Assembly: GCA_013043295.1 (NCBI GenBank)
Contig: JABDOO010000111.1
Coordinates: 1-5,934 of the forward strand
Origin: Candidatus Nitrosopumilus sp.
Lineage (GTDB): Archaea; Thermoproteota; Nitrososphaeria; Nitrososphaerales; Nitrosopumilaceae
Reading direction: 5' to 3'
Length of the DNA stretch: 5,934 bases
Each line of letters begins with the position of its first letter. The first letter of the stretch is position 1. Of the stretch, positions 1 through 5,498 are shown one piece after another. The translations under genes and the position numbers were made by a program. The notes beneath the pieces are model-generated. The model was not told the DNA's origin and ran no database searches. It worked only from the letters and a program-made list of their open reading frames with translations.

Positions 1-1009
1 AGAATGGTTTTGGTGCAAGTGGCCAATCAGTAATAAAGTAAAAACCATCAAGACCGATTTTTTTCAAATTTGAAGGGTACAAATCATCACCCCATTCAGT
101 TTTTGCTCCTGCTTTTTTCATTTTATCAACTAACTCATCATAGGTGTATCTTGGAATATGTTCAGGGATTTCTAATGTTGGAAATTCAGATGAAGGATTT
201 TCTTTAACATAATCATGTACAGTTTTAATTGAAATTTTGATAATTTCTTCTATTCTAGTCATCACGTCATTGTAATCAACAAACGCTTCTTCTAGGTCAA
301 TTGATATTGCTTCTGCCAAATGTCTATTTGTTCTAGATGGCTCTGCCCTAAATATAGGGGCAATCTCAAAAACTTTTTCAAAACTCATTGTCAATTGTTC
401 TTTATACAATTGAGGGCTCTGAGCTAAGAATGCTTCTTTGTTATAGTAAAATATTGGGAATAATGCAGCCCCACCTTCTGTAGCTGTTGCAATCATTTTA
501 GGAGTATTGATTTCAACAAAATTTTGATTTCCAAAGTATTCTCTAATTGATTTTAAAACCAAACTCCTAGTTTTGAAAACATGTTGTAAGATATCTCGTC
601 TTAGATCTATTGGTCTAACTTCTAGTCTCGTATCAATATTTTTTACAGTTTTAACAGTAGGCTCAAAAGGAGGAATTTTTTCTACTTCTGAAAAAACTCT
701 CAATTCTGTTGGGATGATTTCAAATCCACTAGGGGCTTTATCAGATGCTTTGACATTGCCAGTAATTGCAATTGAGGAATGAGCCTTAAGTGAAGAGATT
801 TTTTCTCGTATTTCATCAGAACAATCTCCTTTTTTTGCAACAATTGAAAGATCTCCATTTTTGTCACGGATGGTACCAAAACTGATATTTCCATGACCCC
901 TAATTGTCAAAACCCAACCCATCACTGTAACTTTAGAACCATCCATTGAGGAGTTAATTTCATTAGAATAGTGAGATCTACGTAAATTTCCTAATTCAGT
1001 TTCAATCAT
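1..1009 (-). CDS. aspS: Aspartyl-tRNA synthetase, archaeal type (3' end missing)
   Basis: Class II aminoacyl-tRNA synthetase that charges tRNA with aspartate in the cytoplasm. The ATG is at 1009-1007; 336 codons are visible with no stop, so the gene runs off the left edge and about 100 residues (motif 3 and the C-terminal catalytic part) are missing compared with archaeal AspRS of about 430-440 residues. An OB-fold anticodon-binding domain covers roughly residues 10-105 (VMGWV at 29-33, TIRDKNG at 46-52, SGFEIIP at 94-100). The catalytic domain starts near DTRLEVRPIDLRR (126-138). It includes motif 1 around EINTPKMIATATEGG (166-180), the aspartate-binding stretch AQSPQLYKE (196-204) and motif 2, FRAEPSRTNRHLAE (220-233). 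Pro93 in the anticodon domain falls where non-discriminating AspRS enzymes carry a conserved proline, so this enzyme may also make Asp-tRNA(Asn). AsnRS is the main alternative family, but the ATATEGG and FRAE...RHL context fits archaeal AspRS better. Confidence 0.93.
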   Translation of the reverse strand, partial: MIETELGNLRRSHYSNEINSSMDGSKVTVMGWVLTIRGHGNISFGTIRDKNGDLSIVAKKGDCSDEIREKISSLKAHSSIAITGNVKASDKAPSGFEIIPTELRVFSEVEKIPPFEPTVKTVKNIDTRLEVRPIDLRRDILQHVFKTRSLVLKSIREYFGNQNFVEINTPKMIATATEGGAALFPIFYYNKEAFLAQSPQLYKEQLTMSFEKVFEIAPIFRAEPSRTNRHLAEAISIDLEEAFVDYNDVMTRIEEIIKISIKTVHDYVKENPSSEFPTLEIPEHIPRYTYDELVDKMKKAGAKTEWGDDLYPSNLKKIGLDGFYFITDWPLAPKPF

Positions 1010-1040
1010 AATTTACTTTATTCCTGATATCATGGTGTAA

Positions 1041-1053
1041 TTAATTTTTATAC
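1041..1053 (-). promoter_or_regulatory. Putative TATA box for aspS
   Basis: Read on the minus strand this is GTATAAAAATTAA. The TATAAAAA core (1052-1045) is centred about 40 bases before the aspS ATG, which would put the transcript start about 10-15 bases before the codon. The whole spacer is AT-rich, so the call rests mainly on position. Confidence 0.45.
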
Positions 1054-1086
1054 AAAATAGTGAACCTTTGCCTTAATTTTCATAAT

Positions 1087-1096
1087 GCTTATAGCC
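1087..1096 (+). promoter_or_regulatory. Putative TATA box for the rightward small-gene/purP group
   Basis: GCTTATAGCC holds a CTTATA core centred about 27 bases before the ATG at 1118. That spacing predicts transcription starting at or next to the start codon, i.e. a leaderless mRNA as is common in archaea. No Shine-Dalgarno-like sequence lies between box and ATG, which fits. Confidence 0.5.
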
Positions 1097-1117
1097 AGTT
1101 AAAATTCCACAAAAAAT

Positions 1118-1309
1118 ATGATGATACTAATGGCTCTAGTAATTGCAATGTTTGTGATTGTAGGAGTGTATGTAGGATATAATTATTCTCAGCAAACAGA
1201 TGATGAAGGGGAATATCATAATATCAGTACAGATTTAGAATTATTTGATAAAGATTCAGAATTAGCCCAAATTCTTCAAAATCCAGAACTTAGAAAGACA
1301 ATGCTGTAG
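1118..1309 (+). CDS. Small single-pass membrane protein, function unknown
   Basis: A 63-residue protein not recognised by family. Residues 1-21 (MMILMALVIAMFVIVGVYVGY) form one strongly hydrophobic segment. It is followed by a short NYSQQ linker and an acidic, hydrophilic tail (TDDEGEY, DLELFDKDSEL) ending in a probable helix, LAQILQNPELRKTML. The N-terminal segment has no charged residues, and its orientation and any cleavage cannot be judged. An in-frame stop at 1100-1102 rules out a longer start; ATGs at 1121 and 1130 are alternatives, but 1118 matches the position predicted by the TATA-like box. The gene is first of a rightward group leading to purP; the gap to the next gene is 45 bases. 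The biased composition and good promoter make it likely to be real. Confidence 0.65.
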   Translation: MMILMALVIAMFVIVGVYVGYNYSQQTDDEGEYHNISTDLELFDKDSELAQILQNPELRKTML

Positions 1310-1326
1310 ATATTATTAGATTTAGA

Positions 1327-1337
1327 TTAAATTATAG
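1327..1337 (+). promoter_or_regulatory. Possible internal TATA box before the 70-residue gene
   Basis: TTAAATTATAG is centred about 22-23 bases before the ATG at 1355, close to what a leaderless start would need. The spacer is nearly all A/T, so this could be chance; if real, the downstream gene and purP have their own promoter besides read-through from 1118. Confidence 0.3.
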
Positions 1338-1354
1338 CAAATCATATTATATTC

Positions 1355-1567
1355 ATGGTACTTTCAGATAAAGAAAAAATTATTGCAATTATTTCAAATG
1401 GAATTGCAGTTTTTTCACTATTACAGGAAAGAGACGAATTACCAAAGAACACAACAATGTATGATTTTGTATTAAAAGTAATTCCAGAAAATATCAAGTC
1501 AGAATTGAGCGTCGAGTTAATTGATGAGGTATTTCAATATGTCACATCTGCACATAATAGTTCATAA
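1355..1567 (+). CDS. Small soluble protein, function unknown
   Basis: A 70-residue protein without a recognised domain. It has no membrane segment, signal peptide or cysteine. The sequence suggests three helices: LSDKEKIIAIISNGIAVFSLLQE (3-25), MYDFVLKVIPENIKSEL (35-51) and SVELIDEVFQYVTSAHN (52-68). An in-frame TAA at 1328-1330 makes ATG 1355 the first possible start. It ends 26 bases before purP on the same strand, so the two are probably co-transcribed, but position alone does not show a role in purine synthesis. Coding likelihood rests on its clean start and stop, compact spacing and ordinary amphipathic protein composition. Confidence 0.65.
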   Translation: MVLSDKEKIIAIISNGIAVFSLLQERDELPKNTTMYDFVLKVIPENIKSELSVELIDEVFQYVTSAHNSS

Positions 1568-1593
1568 AGTACAACAACATTCTCAAAATATCA

Positions 1594-2619
1594 ATGACTT
1601 CAATTGCAACTTTAGGCTCACATTGTTCTTTACAGGTTCTAAAGGGTGCAAAAGATGAAGGCTTGAAAACAATTCTAGTATGTGAAAAAAAGCGTGAAAA
1701 ATTATACAAGCGATTCCCATTTATTGATGAATTAATAATTGTAGATACTTTCAAAGAAGTATTAGATCAAAAATGCCAATCAATTCTTGAAGAAAATAAT
1801 GCAGTTCTAATTCCTCATGGTACACTAGTTGCACAAATGAGTTCTGAAGAAATCGAATCCATTAAAACTCCTGTTTTTGGCAACAAGTGGATTCTCAGAT
1901 GGGAGTCAGATAGAGAAATGAAGGAAAAATTAATGAGAGAAGCAAATCTCCCAATGCCAAACCCAGTCACAGAACCAAAAGAGATTGAAAAATTAGTAAT
2001 TGTAAAGAGACAAGGGGCTGCAGGAGGTAAAGGTTACTTCATGGCTGCAAATGAAGAAGATTACAATTCTAAAAGAAATCAATTGATTTCTGAAGGAATA
2101 ATTTCTAAAGATGAAACACTTTACATTCAAGAATATGCTGCAGGTGTTTTAGCTTATTTGACATTTTTCTATTCTCCATTGAAAGAGGAGTTAGAGTTCT
2201 TCGGAGTTGATCAACGACATGAATCAGATATTGAAGGACTAGGTAGAATTCCAGCTGAACAGCAAATGAAATCTAACAAAGTTCCATCATTTAATGTAAT
2301 AGGAAATAGTCCACTGGTTTTACGGGAATCATTATTAGATGAGGTATACAAAATGGGAGAAAATTTTGTTGATGCTGCTAAAAGAGTGGTAACACCAGGA
2401 ATGAATGGTCCATTTTGTATCGAAGGAGTTTATGATGAAAATGCAAAATTCACATCTTTTGAATTTTCAGCCAGGATTGTAGCAGGCTCCAATATCTACA
2501 TGGACGGTTCACCATACTATTCATTATTGTTTAATGAAACAATGAGTATGGGTAAAAGAATTGCAAGAGAAGTCAAAATAGCTACAGAATCAAAGCAATT
2601 AGATAAAATTACAACCTAG
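1594..2619 (+). CDS. purP: PurP-type formate-dependent FAICAR synthetase (ATP-grasp)
   Basis: Archaeal purine-biosynthesis enzyme of the PurP family. It uses ATP and formate to formylate AICAR to FAICAR, the step before IMP, replacing the folate-dependent PurH transformylase. The 341 residues are close to the usual 330-360. The N-terminal PurP domain (about 1-120) begins with IATLGSHCSLQVLKGAKDEG (4-23), the family's opening nucleotide-binding motif. The C-terminal ATP-grasp half has the flexible glycine-rich loop RQGAAGGKGYFMA (139-151), IQEYAAGVLAYLTFFYSP (178-195), FGVDQRHESDIEGLGRIP (203-220) and the metal/ATP-binding end NGPFCIEGVYDE (271-282) with FEFSARIVAGSNIYMDGSPY (289-308). An in-frame TAG at 1558-1560, and no other start codon after it, fixes ATG 1594. 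Some archaea carry a second PurP-like paralogue of uncertain function, so enzymatic identity is slightly less certain than family. It is convergent with phnE, 14 bases apart. Confidence 0.87.
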   Translation: MTSIATLGSHCSLQVLKGAKDEGLKTILVCEKKREKLYKRFPFIDELIIVDTFKEVLDQKCQSILEENNAVLIPHGTLVAQMSSEEIESIKTPVFGNKWILRWESDREMKEKLMREANLPMPNPVTEPKEIEKLVIVKRQGAAGGKGYFMAANEEDYNSKRNQLISEGIISKDETLYIQEYAAGVLAYLTFFYSPLKEELEFFGVDQRHESDIEGLGRIPAEQQMKSNKVPSFNVIGNSPLVLRESLLDEVYKMGENFVDAAKRVVTPGMNGPFCIEGVYDENAKFTSFEFSARIVAGSNIYMDGSPYYSLLFNETMSMGKRIAREVKIATESKQLDKITT

Positions 2620-2633
2620 AAAATTAATTAATT
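2620..2633. terminator. Compact convergent gene junction, possible shared termination zone
   Basis: Only 14 A/T bases separate the purP and phnE stop codons. Positions 2622-2633 (AATTAATTAATT) are a perfect palindrome. Archaeal termination needs T-rich stretches rather than a GC hairpin. The short T runs here (ATTTT at 2636-2640 on the plus strand, AATTTT on the minus strand) are weak, so transcripts from both sides probably overlap before ending. Confidence 0.3.
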
Positions 2634-3422
2634 CTATTTTGTAGTAACTTCCATACCATGTTGAGATTTTATAATATACTTGTCTCTGATTTTGACACTA
2701 ACCCAATCAATAAACAAAACTGTAACTAGTACAACCAGCATAAAGACTGCTGCCTTTCCATATTCAAAGAATTTAATGTAATTAATAATATAAAATCCGA
2801 TTCCTCCAGCTCCAACTAAACCCAGTATGCTAGTTTGGCGCACATTGTAATCAAACATGTATAGTATTTGGCTCAACAAATGAGAAGCAGATTCTGGAAT
2901 TACCACATATCTGACAAGTTGCCATTTTGAGACACCGATAGAGGAAACGGCGTCCATAGGATCAGAATCAATTGTTTCAATTGCCTCATATTGTAACTTA
3001 GCAACAAAACCTACAGTATACATTACAATTGCCAGAACACCTGCAAACGTTCCTAAACCTACCATTATAACAAATAAAATTGCCCAAAGAATAGATGGAA
3101 AAGTTCTGATAGCTGCCAGCAATGCACGAACTGGTGCATAAACGTACTTGCTGTTTAGATTTCGTGCAGCAAGCATACTTAGAGGCAATGCAATTGCAGT
3201 TCCAACAACTGTTCCAATAAAGGCCATCTGAATTGTCTCAAACATGGCCCAAAGGGCAGTTGGAATGTATTTGGGCTCTACTGAAAACATCTCTTCTACA
3301 ACAATTGCTAGATTTGGCAATCCTTCAACAAATTCAATTGGATTTGCATCCACGTTATAAGATGCAACAAAGACAAGTGCAATAATTATTCCAATTACAA
3401 TATTATTTTTTGGAGTCATCAT
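2634..3422 (-). CDS. phnE: Phosphonate-type ABC transporter permease
   Basis: Integral membrane subunit of a PhnCDE importer, 262 residues, the normal size for the family. Hydrophobic segments are visible near residues 8-24, 60-85, 97-120, 123-142, 180-190 plus 196-215, and 223-241, consistent with about six membrane passes. The cytoplasmic EAA loop that docks on the ATPase reads YEAIETIDSDPMDAVSSIG (145-163), continuing to VRYVVIPES (170-178). The NVRQTSILGLVGAGGIGF stretch (193-210) is the characteristic PhnE signature. The gene starts with two ATGs in a row (3422 and 3419) inside the end of phnC, overlapping it by 20 bases in another frame, so the two are probably translationally coupled. 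It is the last gene of the transporter operon. The family imports phosphonates, phosphite or related anions; the substrate here is not shown by the permease. Confidence 0.92.
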   Translation of the reverse strand: MMTPKNNIVIGIIIALVFVASYNVDANPIEFVEGLPNLAIVVEEMFSVEPKYIPTALWAMFETIQMAFIGTVVGTAIALPLSMLAARNLNSKYVYAPVRALLAAIRTFPSILWAILFVIMVGLGTFAGVLAIVMYTVGFVAKLQYEAIETIDSDPMDAVSSIGVSKWQLVRYVVIPESASHLLSQILYMFDYNVRQTSILGLVGAGGIGFYIINYIKFFEYGKAAVFMLVVLVTVLFIDWVSVKIRDKYIIKSQHGMEVTTK

Positions 3423-4230
3423 ACATCTCCATTATTTCTTCAGTGTTGAGATCACCTGTTTGAAAATCAACAATTTTATCTCCTTCAACACCAATTTCAA
3501 GGATTTTTTGTCCCTCCTTAATCACTGCAACTCTATTTGCATACTCTAATGCTAATTGCATATCATGATGCACCATAATTGCAGTAAGATTCATTCTTTT
3601 TTGCGCTTCAGCAATCAGATTCATAATTTCACGTGCAGTAACATGATCTAGCTCTGAAACAATTTCGTCAGCTAGTAAAATTGTAGGTTTTTGCATTAGA
3701 GCTCTTGCAATTGCTACTCTACGTTTTTCACCACCACTTAACATGTATGCTTTTCTTTCTTCTTTACCAGTTAAACCAACAAGTGAAATTATTCTTTTTG
3801 CCTCATTGATTTCATGTTCGGGGAATCGTTTGAACATAGATTCTATTTTGTTTAATCTTGGTAATGCACCAATCATAATATTTTCAATTACTGTGATATT
3901 TTTTACTAATCCAAGACTTTGTGGAATATATCCAATTGTATGCATCATATGTTTGAATTTTTTATTATTCATGTTTGGTGTGACATAATCAATTTTGATG
4001 GTACCTTGACTTGGAATCATCATTCCATTCATTAATTTTAGTAAAGTTGATTTTCCAGAACCAGATTGTCCTACAATGGCATAGTTGGTACCTCTATCTA
4101 TAGATAGATTAATTCCTTCAAGTGCAAAATTTTTCGAGTCATATGAGGTCCAGACGTTATTAATTTGGATAATTTTATTTGTGGAAATTAATGAAAAAGA
4201 AGAGGTTTTGGTCATCTGAATTAGTTTCAT
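3403..4230 (-). CDS. phnC: Phosphonate-type ABC transporter ATP-binding protein
   Basis: Cytoplasmic ATPase that powers the PhnDCE importer, 275 residues. All nucleotide-binding motifs are present: Walker A GQSGSGKST (54-62), Q-loop glutamine 104 in YIPQSLGLVKNITVIENIM (101-119), signature LSGGEKRRVAIARAL (164-178), Walker B ILLADE with catalytic Glu189 (184-189), D-loop SELD (192-195) and switch His222 in MVHHDMQLAL. Glu189 is followed by Ile where most relatives have Pro (DEP). Because every catalytic residue is kept, the protein should be active. About 19 residues precede the ABC core; ATG 4215 (Met6) is an alternative start, but either leaves the core intact. It begins 17 bases after phnD and overlaps phnE by 20, placing it mid-operon. 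Assignment to PhnC rather than another importer ATPase rests largely on its PhnD and PhnE neighbours. Confidence 0.9.
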   Translation of the reverse strand: MKLIQMTKTSSFSLISTNKIIQINNVWTSYDSKNFALEGINLSIDRGTNYAIVGQSGSGKSTLLKLMNGMMIPSQGTIKIDYVTPNMNNKKFKHMMHTIGYIPQSLGLVKNITVIENIMIGALPRLNKIESMFKRFPEHEINEAKRIISLVGLTGKEERKAYMLSGGEKRRVAIARALMQKPTILLADEIVSELDHVTAREIMNLIAEAQKRMNLTAIMVHHDMQLALEYANRVAVIKEGQKILEIGVEGDKIVDFQTGDLNTEEIMEMYDDSKK

Positions 4231-4236
4231 TTCAAG

Positions 4237-4248
4237 AAACCTAGGTTT
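4237..4248. repeat. 12-bp perfect palindrome at the phnD/phnC junction
   Basis: AAACCTAGGTTT is self-complementary over 12 bases. It occupies most of the 17-base gap between the phnD stop codon (its last base included) and the phnC ATG. Its AAACC/GGTTT halves recur, in the opposite arrangement, in the dyad at 5378-5393 upstream of phnD. It has no loop, so a protein site or chance is more likely than an RNA hairpin. Confidence 0.4.
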
Positions 4249-5336
4249 TATTTGCTCTTGTTATATTTGTCCAGAATTAATTGATCAAGTCCTGTTAGAG
4301 CATCAATAAAAGTTCCAAACTCACCAATATGCATACTGGTTGTAGTAGGGACTAGGGCTTCTGCACCGTATAGATCTTTCAAAATATGATTATTGTCATC
4401 ATAATTGAGTTCAATGAGTGCATCAACTAATGCATTTTTAGTAGATTCAGACATTTCAGAACTTACCATAAACACATGTGATGGAACAGGTCCAATGGTG
4501 GTTACAGGACGTAGTTTCAATTGATCTTCCAATTCTAGGTATTTTTTAGGAGCAATATCTGAACCAAATGCCACATCAACATTTCCATTTAGAAGTAGTT
4601 GAAGAGCTGCTTTGTATCCACCTGCAAATGTATAACTTTCAAAGTTTTTTGCCAATGCAGATTCTAAGGCAACAATATCATCGCCTTCAATTGTAATGTG
4701 TTCACCAGTAACTAGAGTTCCCATAGGTCTAACAAAACCTGAAGAACCAGTAATACTGGTAAATGCCACTTTTTTGCCAACTGTATCTTCCAATGAATTT
4801 ATAGAATCATTTTCAGCAAGAGTCCAAACAGTTGCCTGATAGTTAACCTTACCTGCAACCAGTTCTGCCATTACAGCTTCTGCACCTGTTCTTTGATGGG
4901 TAATCCATGCAGGACCAGTGTCCATAAATGCTGCATCAATGTGACCAAATCGCATTCCTTCAATTATGGTTTCATAATTTGTAGGAACAACAATTTCAAC
5001 ATCTATACCAAGTTCAGATTCAAGAAATGTTTCTAATGCCTGAGCTTTAGGAGTTAATTCATCGGCTTTTTCAACTGGAATAAATCCAATAGTTAGAACA
5101 TCAACATCTACTGTTTTTGATTCAGATGAAACATCAATGACTCCATTTTCTATTAGAAACGTAATTCCATTTAGAAAAGTTTCGTCATCTACTGCACCAT
5201 CAGCCCACCAGCCGGCATTTGTTTTAATCCATTCTGGGATCAAACCTTCTGCTTGTGCTGTTTGGGATAATGATACAGACAATACACCAATTGCTGCAAA
5301 TGCAAGAACTAGTGCTTTTGTATTTTGTTGTTTCAT
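4248..5336 (-). CDS. phnD: Secreted PhnD-like binding protein with N-terminal WWADG module
   Basis: Extracellular substrate-binding protein of the phosphonate ABC importer, 362 residues. Residues 1-29 look like a Sec signal peptide (KALVLAFAAIGVLSVSLS core, AQA cleavage site). There is no lipobox cysteine and no C-terminal membrane anchor. Residues 33-68 (IPEWIKTNAGWWADG, then FLNGITFLIENGVI) match a short module common in thaumarchaeal secreted proteins and not part of ordinary PhnD. From about 79 to 355 a PhnD-type domain follows: LTIGFIPVEKADELTPKAQA (81-100), GMRFGHIDAAFMDTGPAWIT (127-146), VAFTSITGSSGFVRP (190-204, the TGSSG corresponding to the family's anion-binding Ser/Thr loop) and LLNGNVDVAFGSD (248-260). 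ATG 5336 lies about 33 bases after a TATA box, giving a short leader. It is first in the operon with phnC and phnE. The substrate may be a phosphonate, phosphite or phosphate; the sequence does not decide. Confidence 0.88.
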   Translation of the reverse strand: MKQQNTKALVLAFAAIGVLSVSLSQTAQAEGLIPEWIKTNAGWWADGAVDDETFLNGITFLIENGVIDVSSESKTVDVDVLTIGFIPVEKADELTPKAQALETFLESELGIDVEIVVPTNYETIIEGMRFGHIDAAFMDTGPAWITHQRTGAEAVMAELVAGKVNYQATVWTLAENDSINSLEDTVGKKVAFTSITGSSGFVRPMGTLVTGEHITIEGDDIVALESALAKNFESYTFAGGYKAALQLLLNGNVDVAFGSDIAPKKYLELEDQLKLRPVTTIGPVPSHVFMVSSEMSESTKNALVDALIELNYDDNNHILKDLYGAEALVPTTTSMHIGEFGTFIDALTGLDQLILDKYNKSK

Positions 5337-5360
5337 GATTTACAAAAATTTAGGATAAGC

Positions 5361-5373
5361 TAAATTATTTAAA
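5361..5373 (-). promoter_or_regulatory. TATA box of the phnDCE operon
   Basis: Read on the minus strand this is TTTAAATAATTTA; TTTAAATA (5373-5366) fits the archaeal box A consensus very well. Its centre lies about 33 bases before the phnD ATG, predicting a start near 5343 and a leader of only about 5-10 bases. It is followed at once on the upstream side by two inverted repeats. Confidence 0.65.
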
Positions 5374-5377
5374 TCTG

Positions 5378-5393
5378 GGTTTCGTTCTAAACC
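5378..5393. promoter_or_regulatory. Candidate operator, promoter-proximal dyad
   Basis: GGTTT-N6-AAACC: five-base arms around a six-base spacer, centred at 5385.5, about 16 bp upstream of the TATA box centre. A protein bound here would overlap the place where TFB contacts DNA, so repression by blocking pre-initiation complex assembly is plausible. The arms are short, so alone it would be weak evidence. Confidence 0.4.
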
Positions 5394-5394
5394 A

Positions 5395-5416
5395 TCATTC
5401 TAAATCTATAGAATGA
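5395..5416. promoter_or_regulatory. Candidate operator, upstream dyad with perfect 8-bp arms
   Basis: TCATTCTA-N6-TAGAATGA: two perfect eight-base arms with a six-base spacer, centred at 5405.5, 36 bp upstream of the phnD TATA centre. The spacer length equals that of the neighbouring dyad and the two centres are 20 bp apart, about two helical turns. Both also share a TTCTAAAYC core (5386-5393 and 5399-5406). This is the geometry expected for a dimeric winged-helix regulator, and one is encoded just upstream. Confidence 0.55.
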
Positions 5417-5429
5417 GAATTAATGTTGT

Positions 5430-5464
5430 AATTGACAATAGATGTAGGAACGCAAATGTCAATT
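5430..5464. repeat. Inverted repeat between the regulator and phnD
   Basis: AATTGACA (5430-5437) and TGTCAATT (5457-5464) are perfect eight-base complements separated by 19 bases. The repeat lies 35 bases after the regulator's stop codon, so in its transcript it could fold as a weak stem with a large loop. It could also be a further protein site upstream of phnD. No T tract follows directly on the minus strand, so a classical terminator is not supported. Confidence 0.4.
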
Positions 5465-5498
5465 TGAGTAACATAAATCAAACAATTTTGGTGGTGAT

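Noticed and set aside
573..782. Plus-strand open frame of 69 codons, and a minus-strand out-of-frame one at 700-894
   Set aside because: Both overlap aspS, whose reading frame is continuous from 1009 to the left edge with clear AspRS motifs.
1075..1106. AATTTT / AAAATT inverted repeat flanking the TATA-like box before 1118
   Set aside because: Six-base arms made only of A and T are expected by chance in a spacer this AT-rich.
1542..1754. Minus-strand open frame of 70 codons
   Set aside because: It is antisense to the start of purP and the end of the small gene before it, with no family resemblance.
3743..3988. Plus-strand open frame of 81 codons
   Set aside because: It is wholly antisense to the well-supported ATPase gene, through its signature and Q-loop region; its hydrophobic look follows from the complementary codons.
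5137..5358. Plus-strand open frame of 73 codons
   Set aside because: It is antisense to the signal peptide and WWADG module of the binding protein; no independent support.
5337..5498. Possible riboswitch or small RNA in the spacer before phnD
   Set aside because: The TATA box leaves a leader of only about 5-10 bases before phnD, too short for a riboswitch, and no tRNA- or other known RNA-like fold is visible.
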